Part shown: positions 1-11,028 of the stretch, piece by piece | Position numbering within the stretch: the first letter of the stretch is position 1 | Layout of the letters: each line of letters starts with the position of its first letter | From: Sphingobacterium mizutaii | GTDB taxonomy: Bacteria > Bacteroidota > Bacteroidia > Sphingobacteriales > Sphingobacteriaceae | NCBI RefSeq assembly: GCF_900187125.1 | Contig: NZ_LT906468.1 | Span: forward strand, 2,046,001-2,110,000 | Reading direction: 5' to 3' | Length of the DNA: 64,000 nucleotides | The notes under the pieces: generated by a model | What the model saw: only the letters and a program-made list of their open reading frames with translations | Told to the model about the DNA's origin: nothing | Databases searched by the model: none | Translations under genes and position numbers: made by a program

Positions 1-3000
1 CGCTATTTAGTAGCATTGTTAGATCCATTCGGATTTGAGCCTATTCAATACTATAGCCGCTATTGGAGTGTAGATGAGCAGAATACCAATCTATTACCGA
101 TCAAAGGTGTTTTGATCTACAATAGGTTAATCTGGTTAGCCGTTTCACTCTTGTTTTTTGGCTTGGTTTACTTTAAATTCAGCTTTTCTCAGCTTGGTAT
201 TTCCTTTAAGAAGCCAAAAGAATCCGAAAGGATGACGAAGGATAACTTTGGAAGCATCCTAAAAATCGCACTTCCAAAAGTTAAAAAGGACTATAGCTTC
301 TTTGCTAACCTTAAGCTCAGTTGGAGCCTTTCCAATAAGGACTTTAAGTTCTTGATCAAGAACTGGACTTTTATCATTCTGCTCTGCATTGCCTTTTTGT
401 TTGTCTTGATCGTGATTTCAGTTTCCGGCGAATTGTTTGGAACCTATACCTATCCCGTAACCTGGCAAGTGCTGGTAGCCATGGGAAGTATCTATACTTT
501 CTTCCTGAACATCATGATCTTCCTATTTGCGGGGATGCTAATCCAAAGGTCCAGACAGAGCAATATGTTCCTCTTGATTGAGGCTACAGCAGTTCCTAAC
601 TGGGTATTACTGCTTTCAAAGGTATTGGCCATGATAAAATTAGTGTACTTGGTTATGCTCGTTTGTTTGATCAATGGTATTGTATATCAAACCTATAAAG
701 GTTTCTATAACTTCGAGCTTGGGCACTATGCCTTTGAACTCTTCGTCTTATATCCTTTACAGTTCCTTTTCCTGATCCTATTCTCCTTATTCATCCATAA
801 TTTCTTCAAGAATTATTTTATAGGATTTATTATTTGCTTGATTTTGTTCTTCACCATTCCTTATTTATCCAAGATTGGAATCGAACAAGCAATCTTCAAA
901 CCAGGAGAGGGGGCATCGTTCCAATATTCAGATATGAATGGCTATGCCGATATCCGCCATTTTATCTATTATCGAATCTATTGGATCCTTTTTGGACTGG
1001 GACTTTTCGGCATAACGCTGTTGTTCTGGAGACGAGGAATCGTTTCCAATATTAAAGAGAAAATCAACCTTCTTGTCAAACGATCTAAACCAGCATTGCT
1101 TATACCTATGCTACTAGCTTTTGTTGGCTTTATCGGGTTAGGCTATGCGATCTATGTAGAAAATAATATTAAACAGCCTCGTTATAGCGCGCTTGAAAGT
1201 GAGATGCAGTTGGTTGACTATGAAAAGAAATACAAAAAGTATGCGGATAGGGCCATACCTCGATTGATTGATGTATCTGTTCAATTGGACATAGATCCAA
1301 AAAATAGAAATTTCGAGGCAGGGGCTTCTTTCACTTATTTGAATAAAACGAAGGAACCCATCGATACCATCTTTATGAATAAAAGCGATAATAACCTCAT
1401 CGATATCGAATTTGAAGAGGAATCCAAGTTGTTCTTAAGAGATACGGTTTTGGCGGTTGATATCTATACCCTGGCTAGACCTTTAAATCCTGGAGATACC
1501 TTGCGGATTGATTATACCATCAAAAATAAAGAGAATGGTTTCTTGTTCGATCGTTCCCCGGTATTGGAGAATGGCACATTCCTGAACAATATGATGTTTC
1601 CAACCCTAACCTATTCTGAAGCTGCAGAGCTTTCCGATAATAGGGTTCGTAAGAAATATGGTTTACCTGATAAAAACAGGATGGCAGATCCTCGAGACTC
1701 AAGCAAACTAGGGAATACGTACATTTCCAACGACGCCGATTGGATCAATTATGAATCCATTGTGAGCACGAACCTAGATCAGATTGCCATTGCTCCAGGC
1801 TATTTGCAAAAAGAAAGGACCAGCGGAGAAAAACGTTACTTCCATTATAAGATGGATACGCCAATCTTGAATTTCTATTCTTTTATGTCTGCTAAATATG
1901 AGACCAAAAAAGAAAAGCATAATGGGGTGGATTTGGAGATATATTACCATAAAGGACATGAGTATAACCTCGATAGGATGATGGCATCCATGAAGAAGTC
2001 CTTAGACTATTATGGGTCCAATTATGAGCCTTATCAGTTCAAGCAAATGCGGGTTATTGAGTTTCCAATTTCGATGGGGACATTTGCGCAGGCATTTGCC
2101 AATACCGTGCCTTTTTCAGAAGGTATTGGATTCATTGCCAAGGTGGATGAGGATGACCCAGATGCAGTAGATTACCCATATTCCGTGGTTGCCCATGAGT
2201 TTGCCCATCAATGGTGGGCCCATCAGGTGATCGGTGCCAATACCCAGGGTACAACCATGATGTCTGAATCATTGGCAGAATACAGTTCCTTAAAGGTCTT
2301 GGAACATACCTATGGCAAAGAACAGATGTTTAGGTTCCTGAAGGATGCCTTAGATAAGTATCTCTTGGGAAGAGCTCAAGAAAAGATCCGTGAAAATCCA
2401 TTGATGTTCAATGAAAACCAAGGCTACATCCATTATAACAAAGGTTCTTTGGTGATGTATGCCATGAGCGAATATTTAGGGGAGAAGAAATTCAACGAAT
2501 TCCTAAAAAGCTATAATAAGAAAGTGAAGTTCCAGAATCCACCATATACCACCTCCATTGAATTTGTCGATATGCTGAGACCCGTAGTTCCAGATTCTTT
2601 GCAATATTTGATTAAAGACTTGTTTGAAACCGTTACGATTTACGACAATGAGGTCAAGGATGCCAAGGTTAAGAAGCTGGCAAACGGTAAATACGAAGTG
2701 GATATTGATTTCCAAGTATCAAAATATAGGACTGACCCTTTGGGCAAAAAGAGCTATGAAGATACCAAAGGAACAGCCTTAACCATTAAAAACGGTAAAA
2801 ACACTGTCCAATCCTTACCATTACAGGATTATGTAGAGGTTGCAGTCCTTGGCGATCCTATCGAAAAGAATGGCTTTAAGGTAGATAATATCCTTTACCT
2901 AAAAAAGGTAAAGATCGATAAGATCAACAATAAGCTGAAGATAACGGTCGATAAAAAACCAGTAGAGGTAGGGGTCGATCCGAATAATAAGTTATTGGAT

Positions 3001-3033
3001 ACCGATTCGGGGAATAACCGAAAAAAGGTTTAA
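1..3033 (+). CDS. ABC-2 permease / M1 aminopeptidase fusion (5' partial)
   Basis: The reading frame is open from base 1, so the start lies outside the window. The N-terminal ~400 residues carry several hydrophobic segments like an ABC-2 type permease. The rest is an M1 zinc aminopeptidase that would face the periplasm. The zinc motif HEFAH is encoded at 2194-2208, with the third ligand in SESLAEY (Glu at 2266) after 19 residues rather than the usual 18. A canonical GAMEN motif is not apparent. Family knowledge: such permease/peptidase fusions are usual in Bacteroidota and normally follow an ATP-binding subunit gene, which would be upstream of this window. The natural substrate is unknown. A terminator follows directly. 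Confidence 0.88.
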   Translation, partial: RYLVALLDPFGFEPIQYYSRYWSVDEQNTNLLPIKGVLIYNRLIWLAVSLLFFGLVYFKFSFSQLGISFKKPKESERMTKDNFGSILKIALPKVKKDYSFFANLKLSWSLSNKDFKFLIKNWTFIILLCIAFLFVLIVISVSGELFGTYTYPVTWQVLVAMGSIYTFFLNIMIFLFAGMLIQRSRQSNMFLLIEATAVPNWVLLLSKVLAMIKLVYLVMLVCLINGIVYQTYKGFYNFELGHYAFELFVLYPLQFLFLILFSLFIHNFFKNYFIGFIICLILFFTIPYLSKIGIEQAIFKPGEGASFQYSDMNGYADIRHFIYYRIYWILFGLGLFGITLLFWRRGIVSNIKEKINLLVKRSKPALLIPMLLAFVGFIGLGYAIYVENNIKQPRYSALESEMQLVDYEKKYKKYADRAIPRLIDVSVQLDIDPKNRNFEAGASFTYLNKTKEPIDTIFMNKSDNNLIDIEFEEESKLFLRDTVLAVDIYTLARPLNPGDTLRIDYTIKNKENGFLFDRSPVLENGTFLNNMMFPTLTYSEAAELSDNRVRKKYGLPDKNRMADPRDSSKLGNTYISNDADWINYESIVSTNLDQIAIAPGYLQKERTSGEKRYFHYKMDTPILNFYSFMSAKYETKKEKHNGVDLEIYYHKGHEYNLDRMMASMKKSLDYYGSNYEPYQFKQMRVIEFPISMGTFAQAFANTVPFSEGIGFIAKVDEDDPDAVDYPYSVVAHEFAHQWWAHQVIGANTQGTTMMSESLAEYSSLKVLEHTYGKEQMFRFLKDALDKYLLGRAQEKIRENPLMFNENQGYIHYNKGSLVMYAMSEYLGEKKFNEFLKSYNKKVKFQNPPYTTSIEFVDMLRPVVPDSLQYLIKDLFETVTIYDNEVKDAKVKKLANGKYEVDIDFQVSKYRTDPLGKKSYEDTKGTALTIKNGKNTVQSLPLQDYVEVAVLGDPIEKNGFKVDNILYLKKVKIDKINNKLKITVDKKPVEVGVDPNNKLLDTDSGNNRKKV

Positions 3034-3039
3034 TAGATC

Positions 3040-3070
3040 AGCCGCTCAAAATGAATTGAGCGGCTTTTTA
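3040..3070 (+). terminator. Rho-independent terminator
   Basis: A perfect 10-bp stem, AGCCGCTCAA at 3040-3049 with TTGAGCGGCT at 3056-3065, has a 6-nt loop and runs into T residues. It begins 7 bp after the peptidase stop codon. Confidence 0.9.
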
Positions 3071-3095
3071 TTGTCGCATATATCTATTTAAGCCT

Positions 3096-3103
3096 TATCT
3101 TTA
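3096..3103 (+). promoter_or_regulatory. Possible -7 box for AAA ATPase gene
   Basis: TATCTTTA lies 25 bp before the start codon of the AAA gene. It matches the Bacteroidota consensus TAnnTTTG except at the last base. No clear -33 TTG is seen. Confidence 0.4.
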
Positions 3104-3127
3104 CGGCTTTAACAGTAACAGGAAATT

Positions 3128-3844
3128 ATGAATATCCAGGACCTTATTATTAAGGATAAAGACCTTGTATTACTTGATGATGTGTTCTTGAGTGAAGAAA
3201 ATCGCTCAAAGATCGATCAGCTTATTAAAGAGCATCGGTATTTTGAGGAGCTCCATGAGTATGGTCTGCCCGTAAGCAATAAAGTTCTCCTGTTCGGACA
3301 TTCAGGCTGTGGGAAAACGACCACCGCCAAAGCCATAGCAAACAGCTTAGGCAAGCCATTGATCATCCTGAATCTGAGTAATGTCATCAATTCAAGGATC
3401 GGTGAGACCTCCCAAAATGTGAAGCAGGTTTTCGATCGTGCAGCTCGCGATAAGGCGGTTCTGTTTCTGGATGAGTTTGATCAATTGGGAAAGGCGAGGG
3501 GAGACGATGACAATGATGTAGGTGAGATGCGCCGATTGGTCAATTCCATAATCCAACAGATCGATTATTTACCCGCTGATGTCCTGTTGATCTGTGCGAC
3601 CAACCATGTAAACATCATTGATAGTGCTCTGATCAGAAGGTTCCAGATCAGGATCCAGTATGAAATGCCCGACCAAGCTGGATTAGATGCATATTATGAT
3701 GCTCTATTGGCAAGATTCCCTGATGAATTACATCCAAGAACAAGGCGTTATGGAATATCTTTCGCTGAAGCCAAGGATAGCCTGTATGCCATCGTAAAAT
3801 CCAATCTGATCAAGAAGTTGGACATGAAAGGCAGGATGCTATAA
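3128..3844 (+). CDS. AAA family ATPase, small single-domain type
   Basis: This 238-residue cytosolic protein is a single AAA+ module of the SpoVK/FtsH-like class. Walker A GHSGCGKT is at residues 57-64, Walker B VLFLDEF at 111-117, sensor-1 ATN at 157-159 and the arginine finger pair RR at 170-171. There is no protease, substrate-binding or membrane domain, so it is probably a stand-alone remodelling ATPase. The start ATG follows a TATCTTTA box. The gene converges on the NhaC-type antiporter gene, 17 bp away, with no good terminator in between. The substrate cannot be told from the sequence. Confidence 0.85.
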   Translation: MNIQDLIIKDKDLVLLDDVFLSEENRSKIDQLIKEHRYFEELHEYGLPVSNKVLLFGHSGCGKTTTAKAIANSLGKPLIILNLSNVINSRIGETSQNVKQVFDRAARDKAVLFLDEFDQLGKARGDDDNDVGEMRRLVNSIIQQIDYLPADVLLICATNHVNIIDSALIRRFQIRIQYEMPDQAGLDAYYDALLARFPDELHPRTRRYGISFAEAKDSLYAIVKSNLIKKLDMKGRML

Positions 3845-3861
3845 AAATATCTATAGAAAGT

Positions 3862-5187
3862 CTATGCAGCCTGTAACTGTGGTTTGTCCTTTCTGAAGAC
3901 AATAAACAAGAAAGCAACTATACCCATCAAAACAGGATAATAAAGATATTGCATCACATCTATTGGAGAGAGCAATGTCTTTCCTTCTTCCGAAAGTACC
4001 ACATTTGCTGCCGCCATAGCTGCTAATATCTGCGCGCCATAAGGAACCAATCCTTGGATAAAACAGGAAATCGTATCCAGTATACTGGCTACCCGGCTTC
4101 CTTCCAATCCGTTTTCATCTGAAATATCCTTTGCTATTGGACCAACAATGACAATGGTAATCGTGTTGTTTGCAATAGCCAAATTGACCAAACTAACCAA
4201 AAAAGCAATACTCAGTTCAGCTCTTTTCTTCGAATTGATGCGCTTGGTCACCGTATTCAACAAATAGTCAATACCTCCATTGTATCGTATTATACCCACA
4301 ACACCACCGATGATCAAACATAGGATACTCAATTCGAACATGCCTGCAAATCCATCATTAATGGATTTTAAGACTTTTAGGAAGTCGATGGAACCTGTGC
4401 TCAATCCGATGACTGCTGCACTTAAGATACCGATTCCCAAAGTCCAGATCACATTTAGGCCAGACAAGGCCAAAATAAACACCAATACATAAGGTAGGAT
4501 CTTGACCAATTCAAAATCCCCCACATTCATATTGGTGGTATTATGCAGCATCTGGTTACCCTGGAACGCATAGATGATCATCACGATAATGGCTACAGGC
4601 AGTACCATCTTAAAGTTCACTTTAAATTTTTCTTTCATACCAACGCCTTGCGTTCTGGTCGCTGCGATGGTGGTATCCGAAATAAAAGATAGGTTATCTC
4701 CGAACATGGATCCGCCTATGACAGCCGCCAAGGCAATAGGCATGATACCGCTGATATTCTCTTCCAAACCAACAGCAATGGGTGCAAGGGCGACAATCGT
4801 CCCTACAGATGTCCCTAAAGAGGTGGATATAAAACAGGAAACCAAAAACAGTCCTGCTATCACATACTGAGCCGGAATATAGGTTAAGGCAAAATTGATG
4901 GTGGAGGAGATGGCCCCAATGTTTTTGGATAATTCGCCAAAGGCGCCTGCCAAAAGGAAAATTAAGATCATGATCAAGATGTTCTCGTTTCCCGCTCCTT
5001 GAGCAAAATGGACTAATTTTTCATTGAATGCTTTCTTAGGAAATTGAAAAAATGCAACAAAAAGACAAAGCACAAATACAACAAGGACAGGTAAGGCATA
5101 AAAATCCCCTAGTATAAATGATCCTGCAAAGTATATCACGACAAACAGGATTAGCGGTAATAAGGCCCAGAAATTGCCTTTATTCAT
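3862..5187 (-). CDS. NhaC-type Na+/H+ antiporter family transporter
   Basis: A 441-residue inner-membrane protein with about 11-12 hydrophobic segments and almost no soluble extension. The pattern is that of NhaC/IT-superfamily carriers, with glycine-rich conserved stretches such as GGSMFGDNLSFISDTTIAA in the middle of the protein and NTITIVIVGPIAKDIS towards the C terminus. Family members exchange Na+ for H+ or carry small metabolites with Na+. The specific substrate (Na+/H+, malate-lactate or an amino acid) cannot be settled here. It is transcribed alone, converging on the AAA ATPase gene. Confidence 0.82.
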   Translation of the reverse strand: MNKGNFWALLPLILFVVIYFAGSFILGDFYALPVLVVFVLCLFVAFFQFPKKAFNEKLVHFAQGAGNENILIMILIFLLAGAFGELSKNIGAISSTINFALTYIPAQYVIAGLFLVSCFISTSLGTSVGTIVALAPIAVGLEENISGIMPIALAAVIGGSMFGDNLSFISDTTIAATRTQGVGMKEKFKVNFKMVLPVAIIVMIIYAFQGNQMLHNTTNMNVGDFELVKILPYVLVFILALSGLNVIWTLGIGILSAAVIGLSTGSIDFLKVLKSINDGFAGMFELSILCLIIGGVVGIIRYNGGIDYLLNTVTKRINSKKRAELSIAFLVSLVNLAIANNTITIVIVGPIAKDISDENGLEGSRVASILDTISCFIQGLVPYGAQILAAMAAANVVLSEEGKTLLSPIDVMQYLYYPVLMGIVAFLFIVFRKDKPQLQAA

Positions 5188-5394
5188 AAGCTTAGATTAA
5201 ATGAAAAAAATTTCCCAAAATTAGCATATTATTCAGACAATCAAATCTTTCGTGGATAGAGAATCTATACTTTGGCATTATTAGGCCATATTTTTAACCA
5301 TTAAAAACTGATTTCCAAAGCCTTGATGCTTTGCTAATAGGAAATATTGTGTAACTTTAGTTACAATCACCAGAATAAACATAAAGCAAAGGAA

Positions 5395-5484
5395 ATGAAA
5401 AGGACCCCATTGACAACTTTAATTCTGTTGTTATTAGTGGCATTCGTTTTAGTGTTTGCTACTACCTGCTTCGGGATTCATTAA
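5395..5484 (+). CDS. Small single-pass membrane peptide (29 aa)
   Basis: A short ORF, MKRTPLTTLILLLLVAFVLV then FATTCFGIH, is almost wholly one hydrophobic helix after a basic N terminus. An AAGGA element lies immediately before the ATG, a TAACTTTA promoter-like box lies at 5352-5359, and a strong hairpin terminator follows the stop by 6 bp. Promoter, ribosome site, ORF and terminator together make a plausible independent gene. I do not recognise a family. A single cysteine lies near the C terminus. It sits between two convergent/divergent sodium-coupled transporter genes, but no link is shown. Confidence 0.5.
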   Translation: MKRTPLTTLILLLLVAFVLVFATTCFGIH

Positions 5485-5489
5485 CTAAA

Positions 5490-5528
5490 AAAGCGAGACT
5501 TGATAACGCACTCAAATCTCGCTTTTTT
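5490..5528. terminator. Bidirectional terminator
   Basis: The stem AAGCGAGACTTGA pairs with TCAAATCTCGCTT (one mismatch) and is followed by eight T on the + strand and by a T run on the - strand. It would end both the 29-aa ORF and the AGCS transporter transcript. Confidence 0.85.
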
Positions 5529-5546
5529 TTATTCAGAAGCTTGGTT

Positions 5547-6998
5547 TTAATCCTGATTGTTTTCCCAATACTCGGCATTTTTAATTCCAATAGCCTTAGG
5601 GTCAAACGAAGGGTCTTCAATTCCTTGTTTTCTTTTACTTTTATAATCTTTCCAAACCTTCATAGCTGGTTTGCTCAATAGCAAGATGGCGATAATATTG
5701 GTCCATGCCATTAAACCTACACCGATATCACCGATCGCCCATGCAGTGTCTGCTGTCCTTACCGTTCCAAAATAAACCGTGCTCAAAAAGACGATCTTAA
5801 AGATCCAGCCAATGATTTTTCTGGCTTTTTCACTTTTTACCAAATAGGCAACGTTGGTGTCTGCGTAATAAAAATAAGCCATAATGGTAGTAAACGCAAA
5901 GAAGAATAGGGCAATAGCAACGAAGCCATTTCCAAATCCAGGGAAGTGATGTGATACTGCTGCTTGTGTAAAGCCATTATAATCTACATTTGGCAGGTTT
6001 TCTACCAACAATGTCGTAGGTTGTCCTGCAGCATCCACATTTGTTACATTGTACATGCCAGTAAATAAAATCATCAGGGCTGTTGCGGTACAAACAAATA
6101 AGGTATCTACATAAACTGAGAATGCCTGAACCAATCCTTGTTGAGCGGGGTGGGATACATCTGCCGCTGCAGCTGCGTGAGGTGCAGTACCTTGTCCAGC
6201 TTCGTTGGAGTAGATTCCGCGTTTTACACCCCATGCTATCGCCATACCGATAATACCACCAAAAGTAGCATCTAAGCTAAAAGCACTTTTAAAGATAAGT
6301 GCAAATACCTCAGGAATTTGTTGGAAGTTAATTCCAATGATGATCAAGGTCATCAAGATATAACCACCAGCCATAAATGGCACCACAAACTCGGCTACAG
6401 TTCCTAGTCTTTTTACACCGCCGAAAATAATAAGGACCAATAATCCTACAATGGCAATTCCTGTATAGGATGGGTCGATTTGATAGGCATTGAATGCCGA
6501 GGATGCAATCGCATTACTTTGCACACCCGGAAGCAATAAACCAGCACTTACAATGGTAAGAATAGCAAATATCGCGGCATACCATTTTACGCCAAGACCT
6601 TTTTCGATATAGAAGGCTGGACCACCTCTAAATTCATTGCCTTCCTTTTGTTTGTACAATTGACCTAAAGTTGCTTCCACAAAAGCTGATGCAGAACCTA
6701 AAAAGGCAATTGCCCACATCCAGAATACGGCGCCTGGCCCACCATAGAATATGGCGGTAGCCACACCTATAATGTTCCCTGTACCGACACGGCCTGAAAT
6801 TGCCAAAGCAAAGGCTTGAAAAGATGAGATACCTTCGTCAGATTTCTTCTTGGCGAAGAGCAACCTGATCATGTCTTTTAGGTATGTAACTTGAAGGAAT
6901 CCTGTTCGAATGGAGAAGTAAAGCCCTGTGCATAAGCACAAATAAATTAAAACTTCACTCCATACTAGATTGGAGATCGAGGAGATAATATTATCCAT
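5547..6998 (-). CDS. AGCS family alanine/glycine:cation symporter
   Basis: A 483-residue polytopic inner-membrane protein with about 10-11 segments. Conserved AGCS blocks are visible: GRVGTGNIIGVATAIFYGGP near residue 70, the GVKRGIYSNEAGQGTAPHAAA block near residue 260, and TADTAWAIGDIGVGLMAW near the end. The family imports alanine or glycine with Na+ (or H+). Its start ATG at 6998 has no close upstream neighbour, so it is probably monocistronic. It shares a bidirectional terminator with the small ORF downstream. Confidence 0.92.
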   Translation of the reverse strand: MDNIISSISNLVWSEVLIYLCLCTGLYFSIRTGFLQVTYLKDMIRLLFAKKKSDEGISSFQAFALAISGRVGTGNIIGVATAIFYGGPGAVFWMWAIAFLGSASAFVEATLGQLYKQKEGNEFRGGPAFYIEKGLGVKWYAAIFAILTIVSAGLLLPGVQSNAIASSAFNAYQIDPSYTGIAIVGLLVLIIFGGVKRLGTVAEFVVPFMAGGYILMTLIIIGINFQQIPEVFALIFKSAFSLDATFGGIIGMAIAWGVKRGIYSNEAGQGTAPHAAAAADVSHPAQQGLVQAFSVYVDTLFVCTATALMILFTGMYNVTNVDAAGQPTTLLVENLPNVDYNGFTQAAVSHHFPGFGNGFVAIALFFFAFTTIMAYFYYADTNVAYLVKSEKARKIIGWIFKIVFLSTVYFGTVRTADTAWAIGDIGVGLMAWTNIIAILLLSKPAMKVWKDYKSKRKQGIEDPSFDPKAIGIKNAEYWENNQD

Positions 6999-7225
6999 TA
7001 ATTTGGTTTAAATAGTTATTAGCCATTAATTATTGTGTAAAGTAAAGGTTTTTTTTAGAAAATATCACAAATAAATTCTGTGAAGATTATCCTTGAAATC
7101 CTCCCTCCACCCTCGGGTTAATTGATTTTCAGTTCGCGAAAATTTTCGAATTTACTTGGAATTATCGATTTCAAGCTAGAATATTGTCTAATTATTACAC
7201 GACTATTATTTGCTCCAACAAAATT

Positions 7226-8179
7226 ATGGAAAGGTTAAATTTCTCATTCCTCCTGCTTATAGGAACTATCTTGCTGAATTCCTGCGCTTCTGTCAAAAAC
7301 CTTGAGATTAGGGACCTGTTGCACCATAGCAACTGTAATCAGCAAAATGTGTATGAATATGATGTGGATAGTCTACCAATTCCCCTGCACGAACAATCGG
7401 TATCCCCTTTATTGCAAAGTAAATTGACCTTCAATAGCCTTAATATGGCCAATGCGATTGGCATTCTGACGACCGTCTCAAAATATGCGGAATTAAAGCA
7501 AAACCCAGCTCCCGATGATCTGAAATATAGATTGGACTTGTTGGAGTTAAAGCAGGCGATCGATCAGAAGATCAATAGTTCTTCTCTAGAAATTTCAGCC
7601 ATTTCTTCAGAAATGGACTGTGAAGAGGAGCGGACCAGCCAAGTCGCCAACTACCTTGAAGGAAAAATTCAAGATAAAGAATCTAAACTCACTGTGGCAG
7701 CTATCGTGGTTGGTGCCTTGGGTGCTATCTTAACGGAAGGTGTTGTCAAGGACGAAGGGGCTAGCCATGTGGTGGGTATCTCCACGGGTGTTGCTGAGGC
7801 TTCATTCGGTGTGATGATGTTGCTGAATGATGAAAAGACCGATTTCTTCCATAAGAGAAATGCCCTGCGCGATGTTTGGTTTGGTGCAGCAACTTCGAAG
7901 AACTTCCCAGCAGCGGTTTGGTATTATTTAAACTATTCCAGTCCTGAAAATGGAATCAAGTCTTCTTTAAGGGAACAAATCGTTCAGAAATGGAGCAGCT
8001 TCGGACAGATTACCAAATCATCAGAAGAAGAGATGTTGGATCTCTATTTTGGCGAAGGGGGCGAGTATACTAGCGAGCAGTTGGAAAATAGGGCAGATAT
8101 GTATGATCAATTGGAATCAAATATCAATTTGATGAAGCAGGATTTAAAAGCGCTCTCTGCCGAATTGGAAAGATTATAA
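7226..8179 (+). CDS. Uncharacterised lipoprotein with central glycine/valine-rich hydrophobic stretch
   Basis: I chose the ATG at 7226 over an in-frame upstream TTG because it puts a lipoprotein signal (hydrophobic run ending in LNSC) right at the N terminus. The mature part is about 300 residues of mostly helical, charged sequence. It includes one unusually hydrophobic, Gly/Ala/Val-rich block (VAAIVVGALGAILTEGVV and following, about residues 160-200) that could insert in or pack on a membrane. The C terminus looks coiled-coil. I recognise no family. It stands alone with its own terminator and has the PEGA lipoprotein gene converging on it. Confidence 0.75.
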   Translation: MERLNFSFLLLIGTILLNSCASVKNLEIRDLLHHSNCNQQNVYEYDVDSLPIPLHEQSVSPLLQSKLTFNSLNMANAIGILTTVSKYAELKQNPAPDDLKYRLDLLELKQAIDQKINSSSLEISAISSEMDCEEERTSQVANYLEGKIQDKESKLTVAAIVVGALGAILTEGVVKDEGASHVVGISTGVAEASFGVMMLLNDEKTDFFHKRNALRDVWFGAATSKNFPAAVWYYLNYSSPENGIKSSLREQIVQKWSSFGQITKSSEEEMLDLYFGEGGEYTSEQLENRADMYDQLESNINLMKQDLKALSAELERL

Positions 8180-8212
8180 AAAAAGCCATGGCAATGAAGC
8201 ATGGCTTTTTCT
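8180..8212 (+). terminator. Rho-independent terminator
   Basis: AAAAAGCCATG pairs with CATGGCTTTTT around a 9-nt loop, directly after the lipoprotein stop codon. The A run before it makes it usable on both strands, also for the convergent PEGA gene. Confidence 0.88.
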
Positions 8213-8226
8213 CAAAATTCTAAAAA

Positions 8227-8601
8227 TTATGGATTTGCTGGTTTCAGTTCCAATTCATAGAATTTAGGGTCATATTTCATCATGGCCCCAGTGGCAGCAT
8301 CCACGGCCCAACCTACCATACCTAGTAAGTTTAAAATAGAAACCGTGTTGAAGGTAGTTTCAGGATTGAATTGGTATTTTTCATAACCATCTTTGGTCAA
8401 GGTAATGACCGGACCGTTAAAACCTTTCTTCAGGGATACCGTAGCAGGAGTGACTCCTCGGTCGACGCCATCCACTTGGATTTTAGCTCCACTTGGAAAC
8501 GATTTGATCATCACATTTTGCTTGGTTCCGGTAAAAATAGTTCCGCATGAGCTTGTAAACAAAACAACAAAGGACAAGGCAATTAAAAATACTGCTTTCA
8601 T
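8227..8601 (-). CDS. PEGA-domain lipoprotein
   Basis: A 124-residue protein. The signal ends in a lipobox (LFTSSC) and is followed by GTIFTGTKQ, as in many small outer-membrane lipoproteins. A PEGA-like repeat follows (VMIKSFPSGAKIQVDGVDRG, then TPATVSLKKG), a beta-sandwich module known from S-layer and surface proteins. The C-terminal part (NTVSILNLLGMVGWAVDAATGAM) is hydrophobic and may lie on the membrane. Exported and probably outer-membrane anchored. The precise function is unknown. Confidence 0.82.
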   Translation of the reverse strand: MKAVFLIALSFVVLFTSSCGTIFTGTKQNVMIKSFPSGAKIQVDGVDRGVTPATVSLKKGFNGPVITLTKDGYEKYQFNPETTFNTVSILNLLGMVGWAVDAATGAMMKYDPKFYELELKPANP

Positions 8602-8811
8602 GTTAATTTAATTAATAATTGTTAAAGTATATCGTATTGACTTCGCAATTTATGAAAGGTTTAAGAGTATTTTTTAAAAAATTTCAATAAAATTAACCTG
8701 CTATTTCAGAATGTTCTCGAAACAAAATGAAACTGAGTTAGTTGCATAAAAATTAGTCAAGAACAAGCGATAAAAAGGGCTGCTTACAACCTTCCCAAAC
8801 TCAATAAATAA

Positions 8812-10452
<1,641 letters not shown>

Positions 10453-10472
10453 ATATTTTTTTTATTTTTTTT

Positions 10473-10504
10473 AGGGACTGAAGAAATTCAGTCCCTTTTT
10501 TTTT
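10473..10504 (+). terminator. Rho-independent terminator of ABC-F gene
   Basis: AGGGACTGAA pairs with TTCAGTCCCT around a 3-nt loop, followed by a long T run. Confidence 0.93.
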
Positions 10505-10680
10505 ATTTAAAAATTTTCTATAAAATCAGTTTGTAACTTAGTAGAAGCAAGGGTTAGAATGAATAACCTGTATGATTGTCTGTAATTTTATTTTCAACTA
10601 ATTTCTTGTTTGGAAATGGATGCCGATCCAGACAGCTAAAATTCTTTCCTTTTTTCTTATTAAAAGTTTAGGTTGTGCTT

Positions 10681-10785
10681 ATTCGAGACATATTCGGAAA
10701 TTTCGCAAAATGTCCAAAATAATACAGCCTTCCTTGTCAAAGCATTTCGGATGATTTCCCGAATATGTCTCGAATGAGTCTCGAA
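10681..10785. repeat. Palindromic repeat built of 11-bp units, copy 1
   Basis: Arms ATTCGAGACATATTCGG (10681-10697) and its exact reverse complement (10759-10775) flank about 60 bp. Read on the - strand the right side is a run of 11-bp units: TTCGAGACTCA, TTCGAGACATA, TTCGGGAAATC. The same unit family forms the palindrome at 58261-58342. The stretch 10505-11028 otherwise holds no gene that I can support. Confidence 0.75.
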
Positions 10786-11028
10786 CATGCTAGGAAGAAA
10801 TTGCTCGCTTATTTCATGGATTGAGTTTGGGATTCTACTTCACTTTGCCTGAGTTTTTGCTAGAGAAAAATTTACCTTTATGAAGAAATATTGATCATTG
10901 CGTATCAAAAATTTTATCTAATGATACTTGGATTGGGCGATAGAATTGCTATATTTAGTGTTGCTAAATAGTATAAGCAAGAATATGCTTTCATTTAAAC
11001 CGAATTTAAATCAAGATCACAAAAGTTT

